Of a stretch of DNA of 64,000 nucleotides, positions 45,237 to 54,362 are shown one piece after another. The stretch comes from Amantichitinum ursilacus (GTDB taxonomy: Bacteria; Pseudomonadota; Gammaproteobacteria; Burkholderiales; Chitinibacteraceae). The notes under the pieces were generated by a model, which made no database searches, was not told the DNA's origin, and saw only the letters and a program-made list of their open reading frames with translations. The position numbers and the translations under genes were made by a program. Numbering within the stretch: position 1 is the first letter of the stretch; each line of letters starts with the position of its first letter. The stretch is from assembly GCF_001294205.1 (NCBI RefSeq), contig NZ_LAQT01000005.1, positions 1 through 64,000 of the forward strand. The letters run 5' to 3'.

Positions 45237-47327
45237 GTGTCTGATACCGCTACGCTCGCTCCCCACTATCTGGATCGCCTGAACCCGGCACAACGCAGTG
45301 CCGCCGAGTTTGGCACCGGCCCCGCCGCGGCGGAAAAAGGCAACGGCCCGCTGCTGGTGATTGCGGGGGCAGGCTCGGGCAAAACCAACACGCTGGCGCA
45401 TCGCGTGGCGCATTTGCTGATCGAAGGCGCGGCGCCCGATTCGATTTTGCTGCTCACCTTCTCGCGTCGCGGCGCCGAAGAAATGGCGCGCCGAGCCGAG
45501 CGCATCGTGCGCCAGATCGGCAATACGCACGCGCGGCTGGCGCAGATCAAACTGAGTTGGGCGGGCACTTTCCACGGCATCGGCGCGCGCTTACTGCGCG
45601 AATACGCGCCGCAGATCGGGCTGGATGTGAGCTTTACCATCCATGATCGCGAAGACGCGGCCGATCTGATGAACCTGGTGCGCAACGAGCTGGGCCTGGC
45701 CACCAAAGAGAAACGCTTTCCGGCCAAAGCCACTTGCCTGGCCATCTATTCGGCCGTCATCAACACGCGCGCGCCGCTGGCCGATGTGCTGCAACGCAGT
45801 TTCAGCTGGGCTGTCGAGTGGGAAAACGAACTCAAGCGCCTGTTTCGCGGTTACGTCGAAGCCAAGCAAGCGCAAAACGTGCTCGATTACGACGATCTGC
45901 TGTTGTATTGGGCGCGCATGGTGGCGGTGCCGCAGATTGCCGAGGAACTGGGCACGCGCTTTGACCATATCCTCGTCGATGAATATCAAGACACCAATCC
46001 GCTGCAAGCCACCGTACTGCTGGCGCTCAAGCCCGATGGCCGCGGCCTGACCGTGGTGGGCGACGATGCGCAATCGATCTATGCCTTCCGCGGCGCGACG
46101 GTGCGCAATATTCTGGATTTTCCCGAGCAGTTTTCGCCGCCCGCGCAGGTCATCAAGCTGGAACAGAATTACCGTTCCACCCAACCCATCCTCGAAGCCG
46201 CCAACGCGGTGATCGGCCTCTCCAATGAGCTGTTCAGCAAAACGCTGTGGAGCAAGCGCGAAAGCGCCGAGAAACCACTGCTGGTAACGGTAGGCGATGA
46301 GGTCGATCAGGCCGCGTACGTGGCGCAGCAAATCCTGGACCGGCGCGAAGCCGGCATCTCGCTTAAAAACCAGGCCGTGCTGTTTCGCGCCTCGCATCAC
46401 AGCGCGCGGCTGGAGATCGAACTGACCCGGCGCAATGTGCCGTTCGTTAAATTTGGCGGCCTCAAGTTTCTGGCGTCCAGCCACGTCAAGGATGTGATCT
46501 CGGTGCTGCGCTGGCTGGAAAACCCGCGCGATCGTGTTTGTGGTTTTCGCGTGCTGCAAATGCTGCCCGGTGTCGGCCCCAAAACCGCGTCGAACATGCT
46601 CGATGCGTTGGCCAGCATGCAAGACGTGCTGGACGGCATTCTGCATCTGGATGTGCCGGGCGCGGCCAGCGAGCATTGGGCGCGCTTTCAGCAGCTGGCG
46701 CAGGCCACCTTGCCCGGCGGCACACCGTGGCCCGCTGAATTCGACAGCGTCTGCGCGTGGTACGCGCCGTTGCTGGCGCACAACTACGAAGATGCCGCGA
46801 TTCGCCAGGGCGATATCGACCAACTGGCGCGCATCGCCGCCACCTACCCCAGTCGCCAACGCTTTCTGACCGAACTGACGCTCGATCCGCCCGACGCCAC
46901 CAGCGATGAAGCCGGCCCGCCGCTGATCGACGAGGATTATCTGATCCTGTCGACCATCCATTCCGCCAAAGGCCAGGAATGGAACGCGGTGTATCTGCTT
47001 AACGCGGTCGATGGGTGTTTGCCGTCCGACCTGGCCACCGGCAGCGAGGCCGAAATCGAAGAAGAACGGCGCCTGGCCTATGTGGCGATGACGCGGGCCA
47101 AAGATCATCTCGAAATCATCGTGCCGCAGCGCTTTTATGTGGGCCAGCAAAGCCGTTATGGCGATCAGCATGTGTTTGCCGGGCGCACGCGGTTTATCCC
47201 GGAAAGCCTGACGCCGTTGTTTGGCCGCAAAGCCTGGCCGATTCCGGAATACAACGCCGAGAAAACGCCGCAAGGCCGGCAGGCGCTGGTGGATCTGAAA
47301 AGCAGCATGCGCGATATGTGGGACTAA
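45237..47327 (+). CDS. UvrD/Rep-family ATP-dependent DNA helicase
   Basis: This 696-residue superfamily 1A helicase has Walker A AGAGSGKT (44-51), motif Ia LLTFSRRGAEEMARR, Walker B ILVDEYQDTNPLQ, motif III VVGDDAQSIYAFRGA, motif IV LEQNYRST, motif V STIHSAKGQEW and motif VI RRLAYVAMTRAKDHL. It unwinds DNA 3' to 5' in repair or replication restart; it is shorter than UvrD and may be a distinct paralog. The start is GTG at 45237; an upstream ATG is out of frame. Confidence 0.92.
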   Translation: MSDTATLAPHYLDRLNPAQRSAAEFGTGPAAAEKGNGPLLVIAGAGSGKTNTLAHRVAHLLIEGAAPDSILLLTFSRRGAEEMARRAERIVRQIGNTHARLAQIKLSWAGTFHGIGARLLREYAPQIGLDVSFTIHDREDAADLMNLVRNELGLATKEKRFPAKATCLAIYSAVINTRAPLADVLQRSFSWAVEWENELKRLFRGYVEAKQAQNVLDYDDLLLYWARMVAVPQIAEELGTRFDHILVDEYQDTNPLQATVLLALKPDGRGLTVVGDDAQSIYAFRGATVRNILDFPEQFSPPAQVIKLEQNYRSTQPILEAANAVIGLSNELFSKTLWSKRESAEKPLLVTVGDEVDQAAYVAQQILDRREAGISLKNQAVLFRASHHSARLEIELTRRNVPFVKFGGLKFLASSHVKDVISVLRWLENPRDRVCGFRVLQMLPGVGPKTASNMLDALASMQDVLDGILHLDVPGAASEHWARFQQLAQATLPGGTPWPAEFDSVCAWYAPLLAHNYEDAAIRQGDIDQLARIAATYPSRQRFLTELTLDPPDATSDEAGPPLIDEDYLILSTIHSAKGQEWNAVYLLNAVDGCLPSDLATGSEAEIEEERRLAYVAMTRAKDHLEIIVPQRFYVGQQSRYGDQHVFAGRTRFIPESLTPLFGRKAWPIPEYNAEKTPQGRQALVDLKSSMRDMWD

Positions 47328-47481
47328 ATATGTGGGACCAAGAGCCGGGCCCGGCTGCTGACCGGGCGGGCCGCGCACGTAACACTTCGCATTTGCCCGG
47401 TAACAGGCTGCCCCCTACACTGCTGTGCAGAGCCGCAACCAGCGGCCGTCACCCTGTCTATCGTCCGGAAAACTCGCATCC

Positions 47482-48561
47482 ATGCTTGACCTGAAACAAG
47501 AGAAGTTTCTGCTACTGGCGCTGATTGTCGCGCTGGTGGCGTATCCGCTTGAACACACGTTGTTGAATATGGGCCAGACGGCCGCGCTGATAGGTGCGGT
47601 GGTGCTGATTGGCGCCATCTTGCTGGCCGCCCTGCGCGTGGCGCACCACGCCGAAGTGCTTGCCGAAAAAGTGGGCGAACCGTACGGCACGATGATTCTG
47701 ACGCTGTCGGCGGTGCTGGTGGAGGTGGTCATCCTGGCCATCATGCTCAGCCACGCGCCCTCGCCCACGCTGATGCGCGACACCGTGTATTCGGCGGTGA
47801 TGCTCGATATCAACGGCATTCTGGGGCTGGCCGCCATTCTCGGCGGCCTCAAGCACGGCGAGCAACCGTACAACCTGGATTCCGGCAATACCTATGTGGT
47901 GATGATCCTGACCGCCATGGGCGTGTCGATGATCGTGCCCGAGTTCATCCCCGAGCCACACTGGCGCGCGTGGTCGGTGTTTACCATCATCGTGATGGTG
48001 GTGATGTACGCAATGTTCTTGCGCCTGCAAACCGGCAAACACTCGTATTTCTTCAATTACAAATACGGCAGCAAACACGGCCACGCCGAAGAAGAAGGCG
48101 AACACGGCAACGTCAAAACCTCGGCCGCGATCATGATTGCGGGCCTGGTGCTGATTGGCGTGCTGGCTGAAGCGATGGCGGTGCTGCTGGATGCCGGGCT
48201 AAAAGGCACCGGCGTGCCGCCGATTACCGCCGCGCTGGTGGTGGCAGTGATTTCGGCCAGCCCCGAAATCCTGACCGCATTGCGCGCCGCGCTGGGCAAC
48301 CGCATGCAGGGCGTGGTCAATATCGCGCTGGGCGCATCGCTGTCGACGGTGATTCTGACGGTGCCGGTGATCGAAGGCCTGGCGCTGATCCGGGGCGAGC
48401 CCATCTTTATGGCGCTGACGCCGGTGCAAACCGTGATGGCATTGCTGACCTTGCTGGCGGCGGCGATCAACCTGCATGACGGCGAAACCAATGCCATCGA
48501 AGGCCTGACGCATTTTGTGCTGTTTGCCGCGTTTTTGATGCTGGCGGCGATCGGCGTTTAA
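47482..48561 (+). CDS. Calcium/sodium-proton antiporter, ChaA-like
   Basis: This 359-residue cation/proton exchanger has about eleven membrane helices. Its two conserved repeats, GEPYGTMILTLSAVLVEVVILAIML and ISASPEILTALRAALGNRMQGVVNIALGASLSTVILTVPV, carry the acidic residues typical of CaCA-family exchange. A His-rich loop (KHGHAEEEGEHG) joins the halves. The start MLDLKQEKFLLL was chosen over a longer frame. Confidence 0.9.
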   Translation: MLDLKQEKFLLLALIVALVAYPLEHTLLNMGQTAALIGAVVLIGAILLAALRVAHHAEVLAEKVGEPYGTMILTLSAVLVEVVILAIMLSHAPSPTLMRDTVYSAVMLDINGILGLAAILGGLKHGEQPYNLDSGNTYVVMILTAMGVSMIVPEFIPEPHWRAWSVFTIIVMVVMYAMFLRLQTGKHSYFFNYKYGSKHGHAEEEGEHGNVKTSAAIMIAGLVLIGVLAEAMAVLLDAGLKGTGVPPITAALVVAVISASPEILTALRAALGNRMQGVVNIALGASLSTVILTVPVIEGLALIRGEPIFMALTPVQTVMALLTLLAAAINLHDGETNAIEGLTHFVLFAAFLMLAAIGV

Positions 48562-48673
48562 GCGTTTGCGAGCGCGGCAGCTGTATCAGGGCAAGGCGGG
48601 CCTATCTGTGCCGGTGCAGCCCGCCGCGCCGCTGCTAGACTAGCCGCTCCTTTATTTTGCGGCGGCGCTGAGA

Positions 48674-49372
48674 ATGTCCACCTATACCAACGAATTCGGT
48701 CAACCGCTGGGCTTTGCCGTGCCGGACTGGACGCCACCTGCGCATCCGCCGCATACAGTACTCAGCGGTTACGGCTGCGACCTGCAACCCTTGAATGCCG
48801 CACAGCATGCCGACAGCCTGTGGGACGCCTTTCTGGCCGACCCGGAAGGTAAAACCTGGACTTATCTCACCGTTGGGCCGTTTGCCGATAAAGCCGCCTT
48901 TGTCGAGTGCGTGCGCAGCCGCGAAACCTCGCGTGATCCGCAGTATTACGCGATCGTCGATGCCGCCAGCGGCAGGGCGTTGGGCATGGCGGCTTATCTA
49001 CGCATTGCGCCGGAAGCGGGCAGTATCGAAATCGGCTGGCTCAGTTTTGCGCCCGCGCTCCAACGCAGCAAGCTGGCGACGGCGGCGATGTTTCTGTTTA
49101 TGCGCAACGCGTTCGCGCTGGGCTATCGGCGCTATGAATGGAAGTGCAACAGCCTTAATCTGCCGTCCAAAGCGGCAGCCGAGCGACTGGGGTTTACCTT
49201 CGAGGGCACCTTCCGCCAGGCCACCGTTAACAAAGGTCGTAATCGCGATACCGATTGGTATTCGATGATCGACAGCGAATGGCCCGCCTTGCAGACCGAG
49301 TTTGAGCGCTGGCTGGATGACGCCAACTTTGATGCGCACGGCCAGCAGCGCAGCCGCTTGCAAACGCGTTGA
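48674..49372 (+). CDS. GNAT-family N-acetyltransferase
   Basis: This 232-residue RimJ/RimL-type acetyltransferase contains IEIGWLSFAPALQRSKLATAAMFLFMRNAFALGYRRYEWKCNSLNLPSKAAAERLGFTFEGTFRQ, the acetyl-CoA-binding and C-terminal segments of the family. It could acetylate an amino group of a small molecule or antibiotic; the substrate is unknown. It is followed by a hairpin and a MocR regulator that may control it. Confidence 0.86.
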   Translation: MSTYTNEFGQPLGFAVPDWTPPAHPPHTVLSGYGCDLQPLNAAQHADSLWDAFLADPEGKTWTYLTVGPFADKAAFVECVRSRETSRDPQYYAIVDAASGRALGMAAYLRIAPEAGSIEIGWLSFAPALQRSKLATAAMFLFMRNAFALGYRRYEWKCNSLNLPSKAAAERLGFTFEGTFRQATVNKGRNRDTDWYSMIDSEWPALQTEFERWLDDANFDAHGQQRSRLQTR

Positions 49373-49387
49373 TACCGCACCGGCCAC

Positions 49388-49425
49388 AACAGATGGCGTA
49401 ATGCCGCTGGAATACGCCATCTGTT
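49388..49425. repeat. 13-bp perfect inverted repeat between GNAT and MocR genes
   Basis: AACAGATGGCGTA and TACGCCATCTGTT with a 12-base loop, extended outward by ACCGG/CCGGT (49379-49383 and 49426-49430). No T-tract follows, so it is more likely an operator or mRNA structure than a terminator. Confidence 0.65.
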
Positions 49426-49479
49426 CCGGTCCAATCTCAAATTATCTGTATGTGTGTGGTCTGCTGACGCCAGCCGATA

Positions 49480-50931
49480 ATGAACGCCATGGACCCACTA
49501 CCGCTCTATCGCCAACTGGCGAGCCACTACCTCAACGCCATCGACAACGGCACGCTGGCCGTCGGCGCGCGCATGCCCAGTGTGCGTACGCTGATGGCGC
49601 GCCATAGCGTCAGCCTGTCCACCGCGTTGCAAGCCTGTCGCGAACTGGAACAACAAGGCGTGCTGGAAGCGCGACCGCGCTCCGGCTACTTTGTGCGCGC
49701 CCGCACCCGGGCATTGGCACCCGCGGTGGAACCGGTGTTGCATGTGGCCGATCCGGCGCAATACGTGGGCATCCATGAGCGCGTTTCCGCCATTACCGCG
49801 CGCAGTCTGCAAGCCGATGTGCAGACCAATCTGGGCGGCGCATGTGGCGCGCCCGAGCTATACCCCAACGAGGCGCTCAGCCGCACCGCTCAACGCGTGC
49901 TGCGACAAAAGCCGATGCTGTTTGGCGAAAACGCGCCGCATAACGGCGAGCCATCATTCCGCCTGACGCTGGCGCAACGCGCGCTCACGCACGGCATGCA
50001 GCTCACCACCGATGACATCATCGTGGCGCACGGCTGCGTTGAGGCGCTGAACCTGGCCCTGCGCGCAGTGGCGCAACCGGGCGACATCATCGCGGTGGAA
50101 TCGCCCACGTTTTTTGGCTTGCTGCAGATTCTGGAAACGCTAGGCATGCGCGCGCTGGAAATCCCCACCAGCCCGCAGACGGGCATGTCGCTGGAAGCGT
50201 TGCAGCGCGCGGCGGAAACCTACCCGGAGCTGAAAGCCGTGGTGGTGGTGCCCAATTTTCAAAACCCGCTGGGCAGCATCATGCCCGACGCCACCAAGCA
50301 AGCGCTGGTGGCATGGTGCGAGCAACGCGACATCGCGCTGATCGAAGATGACACCTATTCCGCGCTCACCAACGACGACGTGCCGCTGCGCGCGCTCAAA
50401 GCCTGGGACAAAACCGGCAACGTGATCCATTGCGCCTCGCTGCACAAGGTGGTGTCGCCGGGCATGCGCCTGGGCTGGATTGCACCGGGCAAATGGCTGG
50501 CGCGCTGCCAGATGCTGAAATACGCACAGACGCGGCCCAACGAGGCGCTTAACCAGCTGGTGCTGGCCGACTATATGGCCACACCCGCATACGACCGCCA
50601 TTTGCGCCGCCTGCGCCAGCATCTGCGCACCCAGCGCCTGCAAGTGGCCGATGCGGTGGCGGCGTATTTTCCGGAAGAAACGCGGCTGAGCGTGCCCTCC
50701 GGCGGACTGGGGCTGTGGGTGGAACTGCCCGACCAGATTTCGTCACGCGAGGTGTTTGAACGCGGGCTGGATCAGGGCATCCGCATCGCGCCAGGGATGA
50801 TGTTTTCCAATTCGACGCGGTTTGATCACTTTATCCGGCTGAGCGTGGGGCTGCCGTATACGCCCGAGGTGGAACGGGCGATCCGGGCGTTGGCGCGGAT
50901 TGTGGACCGGATGGGGCGCGTGGCGGCGTGA
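49480..50931 (+). CDS. MocR/PdxR-type transcriptional regulator
   Basis: This 483-residue regulator fuses an N-terminal GntR winged helix (LYRQLASHYLNAIDNGTLAVGARMPSVRTLMARHSVS) to a fold-type I aminotransferase domain. The PLP lysine is K323 (CASLHKVVSPGMRLG). Members sense PLP or an amino-acid adduct and control neighbouring genes. A second ATG (49489, MDPLPLYR) is possible. The effector and target are unknown; the preceding GNAT gene is a candidate target. Confidence 0.9.
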   Translation: MNAMDPLPLYRQLASHYLNAIDNGTLAVGARMPSVRTLMARHSVSLSTALQACRELEQQGVLEARPRSGYFVRARTRALAPAVEPVLHVADPAQYVGIHERVSAITARSLQADVQTNLGGACGAPELYPNEALSRTAQRVLRQKPMLFGENAPHNGEPSFRLTLAQRALTHGMQLTTDDIIVAHGCVEALNLALRAVAQPGDIIAVESPTFFGLLQILETLGMRALEIPTSPQTGMSLEALQRAAETYPELKAVVVVPNFQNPLGSIMPDATKQALVAWCEQRDIALIEDDTYSALTNDDVPLRALKAWDKTGNVIHCASLHKVVSPGMRLGWIAPGKWLARCQMLKYAQTRPNEALNQLVLADYMATPAYDRHLRRLRQHLRTQRLQVADAVAAYFPEETRLSVPSGGLGLWVELPDQISSREVFERGLDQGIRIAPGMMFSNSTRFDHFIRLSVGLPYTPEVERAIRALARIVDRMGRVAA

Positions 50932-51455
50932 GGGGGAAAACCAGGCAAAGTCTTTGCCTGCGGCGCATTTTTGACGTTCGGCATGTGCCGAACAGACCTT
51001 AACCGCTTAGCCTGCGGCGCATTTTTGATACCCGGGGGTGCCCGGTAGCACGTTACTTTTCTTTGTCTCGCCAAAGAAAAGTAACCCAAAGAAAGGCGAC
51101 CCTCCGCGCGGTAAAGCTGCGCAGAAGGGATAAGGGCAAAAGCCGAAACTAACCGTCTGCATAACCAGGATTTGCAGCTGCCGCTCCGCGGACGCGACGT
51201 TCAGTCGGAGCCCATAAACCCGGTCTCCTACCTTCTCGCGCTCAGAAGATGCCGCTGGCGTGCCTGTGGCGTTGCCTTGTTGCTGCGCAACGGCGGGTGG
51301 GCGTGGTTGTGGTGGGGTAGCATCGAACCAGGTTTTTCTTGCTGATCGCATAAAGACGGAATGCATTGCGGCGGCAAATTGCCGCGGAATTCTCAGGGCT
51401 AAGCGGCAAGTACCATGCAAGACTTGGGGTCCAGCATTCCCCCCGATACACCAAC
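50932..51455. other. Hairpin-rich intergenic region
   Basis: The stretch holds dense palindromes from 50942 to 51085 (listed separately). The rest is GC-rich with no convincing ORF. Frames on the minus strand through the AAAGAAAAGTAAC sequence look like translated repeat rather than genes. Confidence 0.6.
50942..51085. repeat. Cluster of hairpins and 19-bp direct repeats
   Basis: CAGGCAAA/TTTGCCTG (50942-50960), GTTCGGCA-TG-TGCCGAAC (50976-50993) and a perfect 14-bp stem GTTACTTTTCTTTG/CAAAGAAAAGTAAC with six-base loop (51052-51085) lie in a row. GCCTGCGGCGCATTTTTGA is repeated at 50956-50974 and 51010-51028. The 14-bp hairpin resembles a dispersed repeat I recall from other betaproteobacterial genomes. 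Confidence 0.75.
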
Positions 51456-51659
51456 ATGAAAAAAACTGCCGCCGATTATGGGCTCAAGCCCGTATCCAAT
51501 AGACCCAAAATCACTTCTGCAAATGCGCACGAATATCGTGCAGAGAATCCCCCTGTACTCGGCTCACAATCGGGCGTATTACCCACGTGCGAGGAATTGG
51601 CCGAGCGGATCATCAAGCGCCATATCAAGGTAATCAAGCGTTTGGCTGACGGATCGTAA
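51456..51659 (+). CDS. Small hypothetical protein
   Basis: A 67-residue ORF (MKKTAADYGLKPVSNRPK...) with a basic C-terminus (ERIIKRHIKVIKRLADGS) ends at the terminator region of the convergent PEP-CTERM gene. No family recognised; no strong ribosome-binding site. It could be real or chance. Confidence 0.4.
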   Translation: MKKTAADYGLKPVSNRPKITSANAHEYRAENPPVLGSQSGVLPTCEELAERIIKRHIKVIKRLADGS

Positions 51660-51664
51660 TGTTG

Positions 51665-51690
51665 AAAACGTTGCCCCCGCAGGGGCAACG
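51665..51690 (-). terminator. Intrinsic terminator of the PEP-CTERM gene
   Basis: On the minus strand CGTTGCCCC and GGGGCAACG pair over 9 bp and are followed by TTTT. It lies 12 bases past the stop at 51702. Confidence 0.7.
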
Positions 51691-51701
51691 CGTCCTCTGG
51701 C

Positions 51702-52394
51702 TTATGCCGTCAATGCCTTTCGGCGCCGCCATTGCCGCGCCGTCAGTGCCACAGCGCCCAGCCCCATCAAAGCCCAGGTTTCGGGTTCGGGCACCGGGGC
51801 GGCGGCTTCGAAGGCGAGGAAGGATGCCAGCACATCGCTATTGCCGGTGATGGTGTTTTTGCTGAGGTTCCAGGTGGCGCTGCGCGGGTCGCCGATGCTG
51901 CCGTCCGGGTTTTGCGTCCATTGCTTGATGGTGACCACGTTCCACGCAAACGCCCCGGTCACTGCCGCTGCGCCATTGGCGCCATTCAGTTGCAGCGACG
52001 AGATGATGACATCGTTAAAAGACATCTCGAACAACGGCGTGTTTTTGGCCTCACCTGCGCCCAGGATGTAGAGGTTGGCTTCAGGCACGTGTTTGCCGCT
52101 GACGCTATCTTTGAGCAGATCAATAAACGACGTGCCCAGGCTTTGGCTCCAGCTTAATTTGGCGCCGCTGGCTTTGCCGGCGCCGCCTCCGCCGCCCACG
52201 CCGGTGCTGACCGCGTTGGTAACGCCCCATGCAAAGGTGTTGATGCCGAACAAGCCGCTGGGCGCATCGGCCGGTGGTTTGGCCAGTGCCGCGTTGCCTT
52301 CCACGCCGCTGATGCTCAGATAAAAGCTGTTAGCCAGCGCGCCGCTCATGCTCAGTGCAAAGGCCGTACCGCCGATCAGGGTTGCGATTTTCAT
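51702..52394 (-). CDS. Hcp-like secreted protein with PEP-CTERM sorting signal
   Basis: This 230-residue protein has a signal peptide (MKIATLIGGTAFALSMSGALA). The middle (~24-175) resembles the Hcp fold: FYLSISGVEGN, FAWGVTN, SFIDLLKDSVSGKHVPEANLYILGAGE, MSFNDVIISSLQLNG and AWNVVTIKQWTQNPDGS follow the order seen in type VI tube proteins. The tail is a PEP-CTERM anchor: VPEPETWALMGLGAVALTARQWRRRK with PEP motif, hydrophobic helix and Arg-rich end. So it is exported by Sec and processed by an exosortase, not by a type VI system. No exosortase or T6SS genes are in the window. Confidence 0.75.
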   Translation of the reverse strand: MKIATLIGGTAFALSMSGALANSFYLSISGVEGNAALAKPPADAPSGLFGINTFAWGVTNAVSTGVGGGGGAGKASGAKLSWSQSLGTSFIDLLKDSVSGKHVPEANLYILGAGEAKNTPLFEMSFNDVIISSLQLNGANGAAAVTGAFAWNVVTIKQWTQNPDGSIGDPRSATWNLSKNTITGNSDVLASFLAFEAAAPVPEPETWALMGLGAVALTARQWRRRKALTA

Positions 52395-52636
52395 GACTAC
52401 ACTCCACAGGTTGGTAGGGGCACAACCTTTGCAGCGTATGCAGCTGACCCGTGCAGACAGCGCTTTTCACCGTTCTGGAAAGACAGGCGGAGCGCAAGAA
52501 CATTCTAAATTATTTATATAAATCAAAATTTTGCAGTTATCCTGCCGTCGATAAGCGTGGCTTGCGCGCGCGGTGCTTGCCGTGGTCAGCGCCAGCGGCC
52601 ATGATGCGCGTTTTGATCTTTGCGGGCCGCCTTGCC

Positions 52637-52855
52637 ATGACTGAAACCGAAGCACGCCAACTTGCCACGCACCAGCATTACAAAGGCGGTTTATACCGCG
52701 AGCTGGGCACGGCCACCCATTCCGAAACCGGTGAGGCGATGACGGTGTACGAACATTTGTGGCCGCATACGCGCGCGTTGTGGGTACGCCCGGCCGAGAT
52801 GTTTCATGGCGATTTGCCTGATGGTTCGCCGCGCTTTCGCGCGCTAGCAGGCTAA
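52637..52855 (+). CDS. DUF1653-family small protein
   Basis: This 72-residue protein carries the DUF1653 core HYKGGLYRELGTATHSETGEAM, MTVYEHLWPHTRALWVRPAEMFHG and PRFRAL. The family is small, cytoplasmic and of unknown function. The ATG at 52637 was chosen; a longer frame starting at 52601 is possible. Confidence 0.85.
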   Translation: MTETEARQLATHQHYKGGLYRELGTATHSETGEAMTVYEHLWPHTRALWVRPAEMFHGDLPDGSPRFRALAG

Positions 52856-53170
52856 GTCGTCCCGGATTATCAACTGTCGCAAAAATACGCCGGTCTGCCT
52901 TCATACGCTTGACGCCTCATGTCAGCACCGCGCAGACTGGCCGCTCTTTTCCCCCACGTCCACAGGAGATTGCCATGGTTAATGTTGATCACACCCTCCT
53001 GTCGGCCGCTGCCTGATCAGGCACTTGTTTCCGCTTCCGGAACACACGCACTTTTCCTGCTGATCTTGCTGCCTTAGATGGCAGCCCGCCGACTCCCGCT
53101 CCCTGGTGCTATGCCCGCGTGATGGCTTTGTCACGTCTGGCGTGGTCAACGCTCGCCGCCGTGCGGGCGC
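52856..53170. other. Leader region before rsgA
   Basis: The stretch holds the short ORF at 52975-53016 with a strong ribosome-binding site, then ~155 bases of GC-rich sequence that could fold into hairpins. No other gene is visible. Confidence 0.5.
52975..53016 (+). CDS. Possible 13-residue leader peptide upstream of rsgA
   Basis: The ORF encodes MVNVDHTLLSAAA and is preceded by AGGAG at a good distance from the ATG. It lies ~155 bases upstream of rsgA in an otherwise empty region. Short well-initiated ORFs in leaders often couple translation to downstream expression. There is no run of a single amino acid to suggest classic attenuation. Confidence 0.35.
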   Translation: MVNVDHTLLSAAA

Positions 53171-54265
53171 ATGAAACGTGGAATCACGCCCATCATGATT
53201 GCAATTCAATCTTCCCGACTGCAGGCCATAGGCCTCAGTCACAGTCTGATTAACGCCGTTGCCGCTTTACCTGAAGCCGCGCTGCCCGATATGCATCTGG
53301 CGCGCATTATCGAAATCCAGCGTGACCAGCTGACATTGCACGACGGCCTGGCCGAGCATCACGCGCGCACCTTGCCGTGGTTAGCCGCCGAGTTACACCG
53401 GGCCGGATGCCCGCTCGCGGTAGGCGACTGGGTGTTGGCGCAGACCAACGCGCTTACCGAAATCTGGGTGGCCGCGCGCGTACCGCCGCTCAACCAGCTG
53501 GCGCGTCGCGCGGGCGATGGCAGCCGCCAACCTTTGGTCAGCAACGTCGATACCGCGCTGCTGGTGATGGGCCTGGACCATGACTACAACCCGCGCCGAC
53601 TGGAGCGTTATCTGGCGCTGACGCATGCGGCCGGCGTGCAAGCCGTGGTGGTGCTCAGCAAAGCCGATATCGGCGAGCTGGTGCCCGAACGCATCGCTGA
53701 ATTACGCGCCCGCTTGCCCGCGCAGGTGCCGTTGCTGGCGCTCAACGGGCTATCCGGCCAGGCGCGCGCCGAGCTGCAGCCATGGTTGGGCGAAGGCCAG
53801 ACCCTGGTGTTGTTGGGTTCCAGCGGCGCGGGCAAATCCACGCTCACCAATACGCTGCTGGAAAACGCCAACCAGGCCACCAGCGCCGTGCGTGAAGGCG
53901 ACAGTCGTGGGCGTCACACCACGACGGCAAGGTCATTGCATCGGCTGCCGGGTGGCGCATGCATTATCGATACGCCCGGCCTGCGCACCTGGCGCGCGGA
54001 TGCCGATGCGGCCGATGTCAGCGCCAGCTTTGAGGACATCGATACGCTGGCCACGCTATGCCGTTTTCGCGATTGCCAGCACCACGATGAGCCCGGCTGC
54101 GCGGTGCGCGACGCGATTGATGCGGACCGCTTGCGCAATTATCACAAGCTGCTGCGCGAGGTGGAGCGTAGCCAGATGACGGCATTGCAACGGCGCGAGG
54201 CAGGGCAAAAATGGAAAGCCATCGGCAAGGCAGGCAATGCGCGGGCGCGCGCCAAGCGCATGTAA
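53171..54265 (+). CDS. rsgA: Ribosome small-subunit-dependent GTPase A
   Basis: This 364-residue circularly permuted GTPase assists late 30S maturation. An N-terminal OB-like region is followed by G4 LSKADI, G1 GSSGAGKST, G3 DTPGL, and a C-terminal zinc site CRFRDCQHHDEPGC. A later start at 53195 (MIAIQSSRL) is possible. The G-domain order (G4-G1-G3) is normal for the family. Confidence 0.93.
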   Translation: MKRGITPIMIAIQSSRLQAIGLSHSLINAVAALPEAALPDMHLARIIEIQRDQLTLHDGLAEHHARTLPWLAAELHRAGCPLAVGDWVLAQTNALTEIWVAARVPPLNQLARRAGDGSRQPLVSNVDTALLVMGLDHDYNPRRLERYLALTHAAGVQAVVVLSKADIGELVPERIAELRARLPAQVPLLALNGLSGQARAELQPWLGEGQTLVLLGSSGAGKSTLTNTLLENANQATSAVREGDSRGRHTTTARSLHRLPGGACIIDTPGLRTWRADADAADVSASFEDIDTLATLCRFRDCQHHDEPGCAVRDAIDADRLRNYHKLLREVERSQMTALQRREAGQKWKAIGKAGNARARAKRM

Positions 54266-54293
54266 GCACGCGGCCCTGCCCGCGCGCCCACGC

Positions 54294-54337
54294 TAAAAAA
54301 GCAAAACCCGGCGGTACGCATCAAGCGCGCCGCCGGG
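54294..54337 (-). terminator. Intrinsic terminator of prlC
   Basis: On the minus strand CCCGGCGG and CCGCCGGG (8 bp, 15-base loop) are followed by TTTTGC and T6. It lies just beyond the prlC stop. Confidence 0.75.
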
Positions 54338-54362
54338 CTTTGTTCCAGCCAGCCACTAACAA

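Noticed and set aside
51007-51420. A minus-strand frame through the hairpin cluster after the MocR gene
   Set aside because: It is a translation of dispersed repeat sequence (AAAGAAAAGTAAC hairpin), not a gene.
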